From NCBI RefSeq assembly GCF_028288225.1, contig NZ_JAQBOC010000094.1, positions 1-64,000 on the forward strand: a DNA stretch of 64,000 nucleotides, in the 5' to 3' direction. The translations under genes and the position numbers were made by a program. The stretch comes from Mucilaginibacter sp. (lineage in GTDB: Bacteria; Bacteroidota; Bacteroidia; Sphingobacteriales; Sphingobacteriaceae). The notes under the pieces were generated by a model. That model ran no database searches. It was not told the origin of the DNA and worked only from the letters and a program-made list of their open reading frames with translations. Below, in pieces: positions 54,232-62,715 of this stretch (positions are counted from its first letter, which is position 1; every line of letters starts with the position of its first letter).

Positions 54232-55527
54232 TTAATATTTCCCCACTATAACTTTATAAAACTTATCCAAGTTTAAATACTCATTTGCCAGTTCCTTTAA
54301 CCGTACAGCGGTTACAGTTTTTACAGCATCAACATACCTGTCGTAATAATCGTAGTCAAGCCCCGCGAAATACAGGTTTTTGAATTTATCAGCATGCGAA
54401 AAGACGTTCTCCAGGCTGCCTAATAACGAGCCAAGCATATAGTTACGAACAAGAGATAATTCCTCTTCCGTGATCAGATCGCTTTTTAAAAGGTTTATTT
54501 CTTTTTCAATTTCTATTATTGCTGCCTTGCAAACATCTGCACCAACCTCTGTGGCAACAAACATAGCTCCGGCATGTTTAAATGAGCTTATTCCTGATCC
54601 GATACCATAGGTATAACCTTTTTCCTCCCGGATATTAGCCATTAATCTTGAACCAAAATATCCGCCTAAAACAGTATTCAGTACCTGTAAAGCCGGAAAA
54701 TCAGGGTGATTACGATTGATAACGGGCAAGCCCATCCTAATGGCTGATTGTAAGGCATCAGGTTTTTCGGTTAAGTAAAAATGCTCTGTAGCTGATTTTA
54801 TTTGAGGTTGACTAATATCTGATTTTACATCAGGGTTTGTCCAGTCCTTATCAAATGTATTGGTTATCATTTCAAGTATTCCGGGTTCAATTTTTCCCGA
54901 AATAATTATGGTACAGTTTGAAGGCTGATACATCTGTTTAAAATGAGCCAGCAGATCCTCCCTGTGCAGTGTTTTATAGGTATCGGCATCAGCACCCAAA
55001 CCATACAAGGTATCGCCATATAATGCTTTATTAAAATTGCGGCGGGCCACATAATCATTTTTCTGCATGCTTACCTGCAACTTTTGCTGCTGATTGCGAA
55101 TATAGGTTTCCAGCTCTTTTTCCGGAAAAATGGAATCTGTAAGGATATCCTTTAGCACAGGCAAAGTATGTTGCAAATGTTTGTTTAGGCTATACAACGT
55201 AACTACAGAATTATCATAACCATAATCAACTTGCAGAAATGCACCGTAAAAATCCACTTTGTCAGCAATTTGCGCTGTGGTAAGCTTGCTGGTGCCTTCA
55301 GTAAGCATACTATTTACCGCTATATTAAGCAGTGGCTTTTCCGGGTTAAAGCGCTGATTGCCAAAAACCCACTCAATCCTAACCAGGTCCTGGTCGCCAG
55401 AGTTAAAGCAGAATATATTACAGCCGTTGTTCAACGCCTGATGAGCAGGCCTTAACAAGTTTATATTATCTATTGCCCTGAATTCAGGAGCTTGTTTTCT
55501 TTGTAATGTCATGTGGTCATTGGTCAT
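54232..55527 (-). CDS. M16-family peptidase-like subunit, no HxxEH
   Basis: A 431-residue M16-like protein whose first domain lacks the zinc motif HxxEH, so it is probably the non-catalytic partner. Family blocks include VAVNSMLTEGTSK-like helices, VLNTVLGGYFGSRLM and NIREEKGYTYGIGSG, which carries the C-terminal-domain Arg/Tyr of the family. It pairs with the active subunit upstream (55612-56856). The first ATG (55527) reads through a GGTCATT repeat, so the ATG at 55512 (MTLQRK) may be the real start. Confidence 0.85.
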   Translation of the reverse strand: MTNDHMTLQRKQAPEFRAIDNINLLRPAHQALNNGCNIFCFNSGDQDLVRIEWVFGNQRFNPEKPLLNIAVNSMLTEGTSKLTTAQIADKVDFYGAFLQVDYGYDNSVVTLYSLNKHLQHTLPVLKDILTDSIFPEKELETYIRNQQQKLQVSMQKNDYVARRNFNKALYGDTLYGLGADADTYKTLHREDLLAHFKQMYQPSNCTIIISGKIEPGILEMITNTFDKDWTNPDVKSDISQPQIKSATEHFYLTEKPDALQSAIRMGLPVINRNHPDFPALQVLNTVLGGYFGSRLMANIREEKGYTYGIGSGISSFKHAGAMFVATEVGADVCKAAIIEIEKEINLLKSDLITEEELSLVRNYMLGSLLGSLENVFSHADKFKNLYFAGLDYDYYDRYVDAVKTVTAVRLKELANEYLNLDKFYKVIVGKY

Positions 55528-55573
55528 TAATCATTGGTCATTGCCAATCTGTGATTTCACCTATATCGATTAG

Positions 55574-55617
55574 GATTATTCTGAAAATTCTTCAATTCTG
55601 AAAATTGTGATTCAGAC
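55574..55617. repeat. Single-arm copy of the GTCTGAATCA repeat, joined to the M16 stop codon
   Basis: On the minus strand the sequence starts GTCTGAATCA and continues with AGAATT words, close to one arm of the palindrome at 62438-62555. Its TGA (55612-55614) is the stop codon of the upstream M16 gene. GGTCATT direct repeats follow at 55515-55541. Confidence 0.65.
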
Positions 55618-56856
55618 AGCTTCCTCCGCCAAATAAATAAGTGTCGAAGAATTATCTTTTCTGAATAATTTATTAGCCAGGTCTTTTATTTGCTCAACTG
55701 TTACTTCCAGGTATTTAGCTGTTTCCTGGTTTAGCAGTTCAGCATCGCCAAGCAATTCGAATGACGCAAGGTTCATCGCTTTATCTAATAATGACATTTC
55801 TGAAAATATCATAGTCGATTCGGTTTTGTTTTGAACCTTGGTTAGCTCATCAGCTGGGATAGCAATTGTTTTTATTTTTTCCAGCTCATCCCAAATAGCA
55901 GCTTCGGCAGTTTCAATACTGATATTTCCCAATGGTTTACCTTCAAATACAAACATGCCTTTATCAAGGCTGCCTGTCATGTATGCATGCACTTCGCTAA
56001 AGATCTGCTTTTCTTTCACCAAACTGCGATATAAACGTGATGAATTACCGCGAGAAAGTATATCGGAAAGCAACTCAGCTACATAATAAGTTTTGTCCAG
56101 CCTGTCGCCCATCTGAAAAGCTATATACACATCGTTTAACGGTACTTTTGCAATAACAGTTTCCCGGCGTTCATCGAACTGTTCGGGTTCTTGCGGCAAA
56201 TTGCGGAGATATTTTTCACCTGCAGGAATTTGTCCAAACCATTTTTCAGATAATTGTTTAACCTGTTCCAGGCTAACATCTCCCCCAACAGCCATAATGG
56301 CATTTTGCGGATTATAATGTTTTTTGAAAAAGGCTTTAACATCCTCAATTTTTGCATCTTCAATATGCTTTAACTCTTTGCCTATAGTTGCCCATTGGTA
56401 GGGGTGTTTTTTATAAACCATAGGCCGTAATTTCAGCCAAACATCACCGTATGGCTGGTTGAGATACCGTTGTTTAAACTCCTCAATCACCACATTCCTT
56501 TGCACTTCAAGGCTTTTTTTACTAAAGGCAAGGTTTAGCATGCGGTCGCTCTCCAGCCAAAAAGCGGTTTCAATATTTGCTGAAGGCAGGGTGATATAGT
56601 AATTTGTAATATCGTTGCTGGTGAACGCATTATTTTCGCCGCCTACACGCTGCAGGGGCTCGTCATAACTTGGGATATTTACCGAGCCACCAAACATCAG
56701 ATGCTCAAATAAGTGGGCAAAGCCGGTTTGTTCAGGATTTTCGTCGCGGGCGCCAACATCATAAAGAATGTTTAGCACTGCCATTGGTGTGGTATGGTCT
56801 TCATGTACAATAACACGTAAACCATTATCTAATGTAAATCGGTTGAATTTAACCAT
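55612..56856 (-). CDS. M16-family zinc peptidase, catalytic subunit
   Basis: A 414-residue M16 (pitrilysin/MPP-like) peptidase. The zinc motif is HLFEH near residue 47 (GFAHLFEHLMFGG), with the third ligand Glu in the following helix (VVIEEFKQR). It probably forms a heterodimer with the inactive subunit downstream, as in mitochondrial processing peptidase-like pairs. Location is likely cytoplasmic or periplasmic; no clear signal peptide is seen. Confidence 0.93.
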   Translation of the reverse strand: MVKFNRFTLDNGLRVIVHEDHTTPMAVLNILYDVGARDENPEQTGFAHLFEHLMFGGSVNIPSYDEPLQRVGGENNAFTSNDITNYYITLPSANIETAFWLESDRMLNLAFSKKSLEVQRNVVIEEFKQRYLNQPYGDVWLKLRPMVYKKHPYQWATIGKELKHIEDAKIEDVKAFFKKHYNPQNAIMAVGGDVSLEQVKQLSEKWFGQIPAGEKYLRNLPQEPEQFDERRETVIAKVPLNDVYIAFQMGDRLDKTYYVAELLSDILSRGNSSRLYRSLVKEKQIFSEVHAYMTGSLDKGMFVFEGKPLGNISIETAEAAIWDELEKIKTIAIPADELTKVQNKTESTMIFSEMSLLDKAMNLASFELLGDAELLNQETAKYLEVTVEQIKDLANKLFRKDNSSTLIYLAEEAV

Positions 56857-56917
56857 TTGTAAATTTTCAATTAACGGATAGCAAATGTAGAGTTTTTGTT
56901 GAATGACAGTATAATTT

Positions 56918-57092
56918 GAAAATTTGTTTTAATTTGATGATTTGAAAATTACAAATCTGTGGATTTTCATTATTTTCAAATTTACTAATCTTCAAATTTT
57001 CAAATTGATTCGAAAATTTGTTTTAATTTGATGATTTAAAAATTACTGTGAATTTCATTATTTTCAAAGCTACTAATCTCCAAATTTTCAAA
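56918..57092. repeat. Tandem duplication of a 94-nt palindromic unit
   Basis: Two copies begin GAAAATTTGTTTTAATTTGA at 56918 and 57012. Each contains TTTGATGATTT near the start and TTTTCAAAT near the end, giving an imperfect inverted repeat. The second copy runs to the ATG of the gene at 57100. Confidence 0.8.
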
Positions 57093-57099
57093 TCAATAA

Positions 57100-57651
57100 A
57101 TGGTCTCAAAAGACGAGCTTATAAAACAAATTTCCAATTCGTTAGGAAAAGCCAGGGTGCTGAAGCTTGGGCAAATGCTGAGCGAGCAGCAATTTGCACT
57201 GGGTGACCTTGTTGATGTTACATTTTATCATGATAAGGTAATAGCTTTCAGGGCAACCTGGATATTGGAAAATGTTTTACTAGCTGATCCTTTAAAATAT
57301 GAGCAAGACCTTGAATATTTACTATCGCGATTTAAGGATGTTAAACATCCCGGCCCGCAGCGACATTACGCCAAATTACTGATGCATTTAACCGATCCCG
57401 GTATGCTGCCCGCAATAGAAACCAAACTTCAAACATTAGATCTTGAACCCGCAGTTGAACAATGTTTCGATTGGATGATTGATCCAAAAGTTAAAATTGC
57501 CGTTAAAGTTTTTGCATCAGAAGCATTATTTAACCTGCGCTACCGCTACCCCTGGGTGGCCGAAGAGCTGGAAAACCAAATAAAATTCCTGATGCGGAAC
57601 GGTTCGCCGGCTATTCAGTCGCGGGGGAAGAAGTTATTAGCACAACTGTAA
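57100..57651 (+). CDS. HEAT-repeat-like hypothetical protein
   Basis: A 183-residue all-helical protein without signal peptide. Repeated helix pairs (IAFRATWILENVLLADP, HYAKLLMHLTDP, IAVKVFASEALFNLRYRYPW) resemble HEAT/armadillo-type repeats. I do not recognise a named family. The start directly follows a palindromic repeat, so its promoter is probably in or before the repeat. Confidence 0.7.
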   Translation: MVSKDELIKQISNSLGKARVLKLGQMLSEQQFALGDLVDVTFYHDKVIAFRATWILENVLLADPLKYEQDLEYLLSRFKDVKHPGPQRHYAKLLMHLTDPGMLPAIETKLQTLDLEPAVEQCFDWMIDPKVKIAVKVFASEALFNLRYRYPWVAEELENQIKFLMRNGSPAIQSRGKKLLAQL

Positions 57652-57654
57652 TTG

Positions 57655-58026
57655 TTAGCTGGCTATAGTTCCGCTTTCAGCATCAGCCTCAGGCTTATCT
57701 TGCCTGTTTAAATTATCACTTACCTGGTCATGGTTTAATTTAGCCAGGATAGCAGATGAGCTGTTGTCGGCATATGCACCAAAAGCATTTACCAGCACCC
57801 CTTTTAAATTATATTTTTTTGAAGTTACTGCATAAACAATCGACATATCTGACGGATTACTGGCTCCTTCAAAACGATAAAACTCATCAATCTCTATGTC
57901 ATCGGCTGTCATATGGATGTTTTTATCTTTATCATCAACTGTATCACCTTCAAGGCTGAGGTTTTCGGTATATCCTCTTTTCATTAAATCGTTGGTGGCT
58001 TCCACTAAATTGTTATATGCTATCAT
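57655..58026 (-). CDS. Small conserved Bacteroidota protein (often mislabelled PRPP synthetase)
   Basis: A 123-residue acidic protein. The pattern of YNNLVEATNDLMKRGYTE, IDEFYRFEGASNPSDMSIVYA and LKGVLVNAFGAYAD is shared with a small Bacteroidota family that I recall being labelled phosphoribosylpyrophosphate synthetase. It has no P-loop or PRPP-binding motif and is far too short for that enzyme, so the label is surely wrong. The C-terminal tail is Asp/Glu-rich and disordered. Function unknown. Confidence 0.75.
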   Translation of the reverse strand: MIAYNNLVEATNDLMKRGYTENLSLEGDTVDDKDKNIHMTADDIEIDEFYRFEGASNPSDMSIVYAVTSKKYNLKGVLVNAFGAYADNSSSAILAKLNHDQVSDNLNRQDKPEADAESGTIAS

Positions 58027-58186
58027 GGTTAGATTTGTTTAAGTAGTTCAGTTACTTTCATAACCATAAAACACCCGGGTTGTTTGTTTTTTGATGATTT
58101 GTTGTGATTAGTTCCAATGGTTAAAGTATGCTTTTATCTTCGTTTTACTCTCCCCTTTACCATGCATTTATGCCATTTATACATTA

Positions 58187-58219
58187 TTTGCCACAATAAA
58201 TCAGTTTATGTGTATCTTG
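58187..58219 (+). promoter_or_regulatory. Predicted promoter of the serine hydrolase gene
   Basis: TTTG (58187-58190), a 22-nt spacer and TATCTTG (58213-58219), close to TAnnTTTG. The leader to the ATG at 58242 would be about 15-20 nt. Confidence 0.45.
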
Positions 58220-58241
58220 TTTTTAATTATCCAAACCTCTT

Positions 58242-59702
58242 ATGAAAACCTTCACCATACTACTTGCCTGCACATTTCTTTTCTTTATCAAAACAAATGC
58301 AGTTGCACAATCCCCGTCGGAGATCAATGAAAAGATCCAGCGTGTTGAGAAAAACCTGATCCCAAATATCCAAACCGAAAATGATGGCCCTATGACCATG
58401 CAGGACCGGATGGCATTTTACAAAGTGCATGGCGTAAGCGTTGCGGTTATTCATAACTATAAACTGGAGTGGGCAAAGGGATACGGCTATGCAGACGACA
58501 GCCTGAAGATCCCGGTAACAACGCAAACGCTGTTCCAGGCGGCATCCATCAGTAAGTCGCTAAACTCAGTTGGGGTGCTTAAATTGGTACAGGATAAAAA
58601 AATCGATCTTTATGCCGATATCAACACTTACCTCACGAGCTGGAAATTCCCTTATGATTCACTCTCTAAAAATAAAAAGATCACAGTTGCTAACCTGTTG
58701 AGCCATACAGGTGGTTTAACCGTCCACGGTTTTGGAGGCTACGCCATCGGAAAGGAAATACCAACAATTGAGCAAATACTTGGAGGTAAAAAACCAGCTA
58801 ATTCGCCTGCGGTACATTCCATGTATGAACCTGGTATAAAATCCGAATATTCCGGCGGGGGTATTACTATTTCACAACTGATAGTGATGGATATTACACA
58901 TGAGCCCTATGATAAATTCATGTACAATAATGTTTTGAAACCGCTGGGGATGACCGGCAGCACTTATACCCAGCCACCAACCGGTGTAAAATCAGAACTG
59001 CTGGCTACTGCCTACCGTTACAACGGGAAGGCGCTGCCAGGTAAATACCATATATATCCGGAACAAGCTGCAGCAGGCTTGTGGACAAACCCCACAGATT
59101 TGTCTAAATATATTATTGAAACACAATTAGCCTTACAGGATAAGTCTCATAAAGTGATTAATCAACAAACTACAAAATTGAGATTAACACCTTATCTGAA
59201 TAAAAATGCAGCATTAGGTGTCTTTATAGACAGCTTGCAGGATGGCGTAAAATATTTTGAGCACGGAGGTGCAAATGAAGGTTTCAGGTGCCAGTACTTT
59301 GGCAGTATGGAAGGAGGAAATGGTGTTGTTGTAATGGTAAACTCCGATAACGGAGACATTATGAATGAGATTGTAAATAGTGTGGCAAAAGTTTACGGGT
59401 TTAAAGGCTTAAACCGTTCAAAATTTAGAAAGGAGATTGCCGTGGCCGACACTATTTTACAGAAATACACTGGCAAATATGAAATCTCTCCCAAACTAAC
59501 ATTTGCCGTAACCCTGGAGGGCAGTAAATTATACGGACAACCAACCGGACAACAAAAACAGCAGCTTTTACCTGAATCCCAAAATAAATTTTTTTTAAAG
59601 AAAATTGATGTTGAAGTTGAATTTGTTAAGGACGACAAAGGAGAAATTGTAAAGGCTATTCTTTATGAAAATGGCACGCATGATGCCAAAAGATTAAAAT
59701 AA
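58242..59702 (+). CDS. Secreted serine hydrolase, beta-lactamase class C-like
   Basis: A 486-residue periplasmic protein with signal peptide (ending NAVAQ). The SxxK motif is SISK near residue 102, the second motif is YSGGG near 204, and HGG appears in YFEHGGANEG. A C-terminal domain of about 100 residues (KYTGKYEISPKLTF) is of the type seen in Bacteroidota penicillin-binding-like esterases. Likely an esterase or peptidase rather than an antibiotic-resistance enzyme. Confidence 0.9.
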   Translation: MKTFTILLACTFLFFIKTNAVAQSPSEINEKIQRVEKNLIPNIQTENDGPMTMQDRMAFYKVHGVSVAVIHNYKLEWAKGYGYADDSLKIPVTTQTLFQAASISKSLNSVGVLKLVQDKKIDLYADINTYLTSWKFPYDSLSKNKKITVANLLSHTGGLTVHGFGGYAIGKEIPTIEQILGGKKPANSPAVHSMYEPGIKSEYSGGGITISQLIVMDITHEPYDKFMYNNVLKPLGMTGSTYTQPPTGVKSELLATAYRYNGKALPGKYHIYPEQAAAGLWTNPTDLSKYIIETQLALQDKSHKVINQQTTKLRLTPYLNKNAALGVFIDSLQDGVKYFEHGGANEGFRCQYFGSMEGGNGVVVMVNSDNGDIMNEIVNSVAKVYGFKGLNRSKFRKEIAVADTILQKYTGKYEISPKLTFAVTLEGSKLYGQPTGQQKQQLLPESQNKFFLKKIDVEVEFVKDDKGEIVKAILYENGTHDAKRLK

Positions 59703-59705
59703 TCA

Positions 59706-59733
59706 ACAAAGGCCACCCGCAGGCAGCCTTTGT
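59706..59733 (+). terminator. Hairpin after the serine hydrolase gene
   Basis: An 8-bp perfect stem (ACAAAGGC/GCCTTTGT) with a 12-nt loop begins 4 nt after the stop codon. The T-tract is weak, so it may be a terminator or an mRNA end-stabilising stem. Confidence 0.55.
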
Positions 59734-59806
59734 ATATATGGAGTTAATTATTTTAATTAGTGATTGACCGTTTCTAACTTAATCAACCCAATCCAACTTA
59801 ATCAAC

Positions 59807-62419
59807 TCACTCAACTTTATCTAAAAGATCCTCATTCAAAAACACAAACTGATTATCAAACATATCCAGCTTTATTTTACTGTCTTTATCCACCTTTCCG
59901 GCAAGGATCTGTTTTGAAAGCTCATTGAGGATCTTTTTCTGGATCACACGTTTCAATGGCCTTGCTCCAAATTGCGGATCGTAACCCAACTGTGCCAGCC
60001 AGTCCAATGCCTCTTCTGACGCTTCCATGGTGATGCCAATTTCGGCAAGGGTTTGCTGTAACTGTTTAAACTGCAGCTTCACAATATCAGTGATCTCATC
60101 GCGGGTAAGCGGTGTGAACATAATGATCTCATCAATCCTGTTCAAAAACTCCGGACGGATTGTTTTCCTCAACAGGTCAAACAACTGGTTCTTGGTTTTT
60201 GCTACCACTTCATCCCTGTTATCATCTTCCAGCTCCTGGAAGTTGTCCATTATCAGGTTTGAGCCGATGTTAGAGGTCATAATGATGATGGTATTTTTAA
60301 AGTTTACCACCCTGCCCTTATTATCGGTTAAGCGGCCGTCATCCAAAACCTGCAGTAGGATATTAAATACGTCAGGATGGGCTTTTTCAATCTCATCCAG
60401 CAGTATTACACTGTAAGGTTTACGACGTACGGCTTCGGTTAACTGTCCGCCTTCGTCATAACCCACATAGCCCGGAGGCGCACCTATCAGCCTTGAAACC
60501 GCATGGCGCTCCTGGTATTCGCTCATATCTATCCGTATCAATGCGCCTTCATCATTAAACAGGTACTCTGCCAATGCTTTGGCAAGCTCAGTTTTACCAA
60601 CGCCTGTAGTGCCCAGGAATATGAACGAACCAATTGGTTTCTTTTTATCCTGTAACCCGGCCCTGCTGCGACGAATAGCATCGCTTATTGCTTCAATCGC
60701 TTCCTCCTGCCCTGCCACACGTTTATGCAGTTCTTCTTCTAAATGCAGCAACTTTTCGCGTTCGCTCTGGATCATTTTTGAAACCGGGATGCCTGTCCAC
60801 CTCGAAACTACGCCTGCAATATCATCAGCAGTAACTTCTTCTTTCAGCATGCGACTATCGCTTTGGTTTTCAAGCAAAGTTTTTTTAAGGTCTTCAACTT
60901 CCTGCTGGGCTTTAACTATGGTTCCATAGCGCAGCTCGGCAACTTTACCGTAATCTCCGGCGCGTTCAGCCTGTTCAGCTTCCAGCTTATAGTTTTCTAT
61001 TTGCTCAACCTTTAAATTGATGCCATCAACAAGGTCCTTTTCACCCTGCCATTTGGCTCGTAATGAATCCCGTTCGGCCGAAAGGTTAGCAATTTCTTCG
61101 CTTAGCTCTTTTACCTTTTTATCGTCATGCTCGCGTTTAATAGCTTCGCGCTCAATTTCAAGCTGCATAATACGACGATCAAGCTCATCAACAACTTCAG
61201 GAACAGAATCCATTTCCAAACGTAGTTTTGAAGCAGCCTCATCCATCAGGTCAATAGCCTTATCAGGTAAAAATCTGTCAGATATATAACGTTGCGACAT
61301 TTCAACGGCAGCTATAATTGCTTCGTCCTTAATCCGCACCTTGTGGTGTGTTTCGTAACGTTCTTTCAGCCCACGTAAAATAGAAATAGCATCGGCTGTA
61401 TCCGGCTCATCAACCAAAACCATCTGGAAACGGCGCTCCAGGGCTTTATCCTTTTCAAAAAACTTCTGGTATTCATTTAAAGTAGTTGCGCCTATTGCTC
61501 TTAACTCGCCACGGGCCAGGGCAGGCTTTAATATATTAGCCGCGTCCATTGCACCTTCGCCACCGCCGGCGCCAACCAATGTGTGGATCTCATCAATAAA
61601 CATAATGATCTCACCATCGGCCTGGGTTACTTCTTTTATAACAGCCTTTAAACGTTCTTCAAACTCACCCTTATACTTAGCACCTGCTATCAGTGCACCC
61701 ATATCAAGTGAATAAACCGTTTTAGATTTAAGGCTTTCAGGCACATCGCCCTTAATTATCCGGAAGGCGATACCCTCGGCAATGGCTGTTTTACCAACGC
61801 CAGGCTCGCCAACCAATATAGGATTATTTTTTGTACGGCGCGAAAGGATCTGGATAACCCGCCTGATCTCTTCATCCCTGCCAATAACAGGATCAAGTTT
61901 GCCCGATTCGGCATATTCATTCAAATTACGGGCATATTTATTTAGAGCATTATAGGTAGCTTCCGCATTCTGGCCGGTTACCTTGTTGTCGCCGCGTAAG
62001 GCAGCAATAGCTTTTTTAAGGTCTTTTTCATTTACCCCATAGTCCTTTAAAGCAGTGCTGGTTTTATCATTTACTGATAAAATTCCCAATAAAATATGCT
62101 CAACGGATACAAACTCATCCTTAAACTCTTTAAGGTAAACTGTTGCTTTTTGCAAAGCAGAATTTGAACCTGATGATAAATAAACGTCGCTGCCGCTAAC
62201 TTTAGGGAACGAGGCAATTTGCTCATCCAAAGTTTCATTTAAGCGGTTAAGATTAACATTTAATTTTTTTAACAGGTATGATATTACGTTCTCATCAACC
62301 AGCAATAAACCCTTAAGCAGGTGCGCAGTTTCAATAGCTTGCTGCTGGTTGCCTATGGCAATTTCCGAAGCCTTTTGAACGGCCTCCTGCGCTTTTATGG
62401 TAAAATTGTTAAAATTCAT
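59807..62419 (-). CDS. clpB: ATP-dependent chaperone ClpB
   Basis: An 870-residue Hsp100 disaggregase. The N domain is at about 1-145, the first AAA+ domain has Walker A GEPGVGKT near 205, the coiled middle domain spans about 400-530 and the second AAA+ domain has GTTGVGKTELAKAL near 605. The long middle domain distinguishes ClpB from ClpA and ClpC. It works with DnaK to recover aggregated proteins. A large palindromic repeat lies just upstream. Confidence 0.97.
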   Translation of the reverse strand: MNFNNFTIKAQEAVQKASEIAIGNQQQAIETAHLLKGLLLVDENVISYLLKKLNVNLNRLNETLDEQIASFPKVSGSDVYLSSGSNSALQKATVYLKEFKDEFVSVEHILLGILSVNDKTSTALKDYGVNEKDLKKAIAALRGDNKVTGQNAEATYNALNKYARNLNEYAESGKLDPVIGRDEEIRRVIQILSRRTKNNPILVGEPGVGKTAIAEGIAFRIIKGDVPESLKSKTVYSLDMGALIAGAKYKGEFEERLKAVIKEVTQADGEIIMFIDEIHTLVGAGGGEGAMDAANILKPALARGELRAIGATTLNEYQKFFEKDKALERRFQMVLVDEPDTADAISILRGLKERYETHHKVRIKDEAIIAAVEMSQRYISDRFLPDKAIDLMDEAASKLRLEMDSVPEVVDELDRRIMQLEIEREAIKREHDDKKVKELSEEIANLSAERDSLRAKWQGEKDLVDGINLKVEQIENYKLEAEQAERAGDYGKVAELRYGTIVKAQQEVEDLKKTLLENQSDSRMLKEEVTADDIAGVVSRWTGIPVSKMIQSEREKLLHLEEELHKRVAGQEEAIEAISDAIRRSRAGLQDKKKPIGSFIFLGTTGVGKTELAKALAEYLFNDEGALIRIDMSEYQERHAVSRLIGAPPGYVGYDEGGQLTEAVRRKPYSVILLDEIEKAHPDVFNILLQVLDDGRLTDNKGRVVNFKNTIIIMTSNIGSNLIMDNFQELEDDNRDEVVAKTKNQLFDLLRKTIRPEFLNRIDEIIMFTPLTRDEITDIVKLQFKQLQQTLAEIGITMEASEEALDWLAQLGYDPQFGARPLKRVIQKKILNELSKQILAGKVDKDSKIKLDMFDNQFVFLNEDLLDKVE

Positions 62420-62437
62420 GGTAATGTTTTGTTTGTT

Positions 62438-62555
62438 GTCTGAACCAGAATTTGCAGAATTTTAAAATTGACAGAATTTGGCCTGTCAATTTGTTAAGAC
62501 ACCATCAAAATAAGCATCCTGATAATTCTTAAATTCTGTAAATTCTGATTCAGAC
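62438..62555. repeat. Nested palindromic repeat upstream of clpB
   Basis: Outer arms of about 32 nt (starting GTCTGAACCAGAATTT, and its near complement ending CTGATTCAGAC) flank an inner perfect 10-bp hairpin (AAATTGACAG/CTGTCAATTT, 62465-62492). It lies 18 nt before the clpB ATG, so it should be within or next to the clpB leader. The same arm occurs at 55574-55617. Confidence 0.9.
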
Positions 62556-62684
62556 TAAACAACCTCAAATCACCTGCCATATTCCCCAAACTGCTAAATT
62601 GTCGCCTAAAAACAAAATCATCCGCTACTTTGTCATTGCCCTGTAAGCTGGTATTTATTGGCTTTTATCTTAATTAAAAAATTA

Positions 62685-62692
62685 TAATTTTG
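62685..62692 (+). promoter_or_regulatory. Predicted -7 box for the histidine kinase gene
   Basis: TAATTTTG matches TAnnTTTG exactly and lies 23 nt before the TTG start of the kinase. The -33 box is not convincing. Confidence 0.4.
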
Positions 62693-62715
62693 ATAAGCCC
62701 TTTAATCACACTGTT

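Noticed and set aside
58242..59702. Antibiotic-resistance beta-lactamase
   Set aside because: Although SxxK and HGG are present, length, C-terminal domain and context fit a general serine esterase/peptidase.
60027..61289. Several plus-strand frames opposite clpB
   Set aside because: Typical shadow frames of a long conserved gene.
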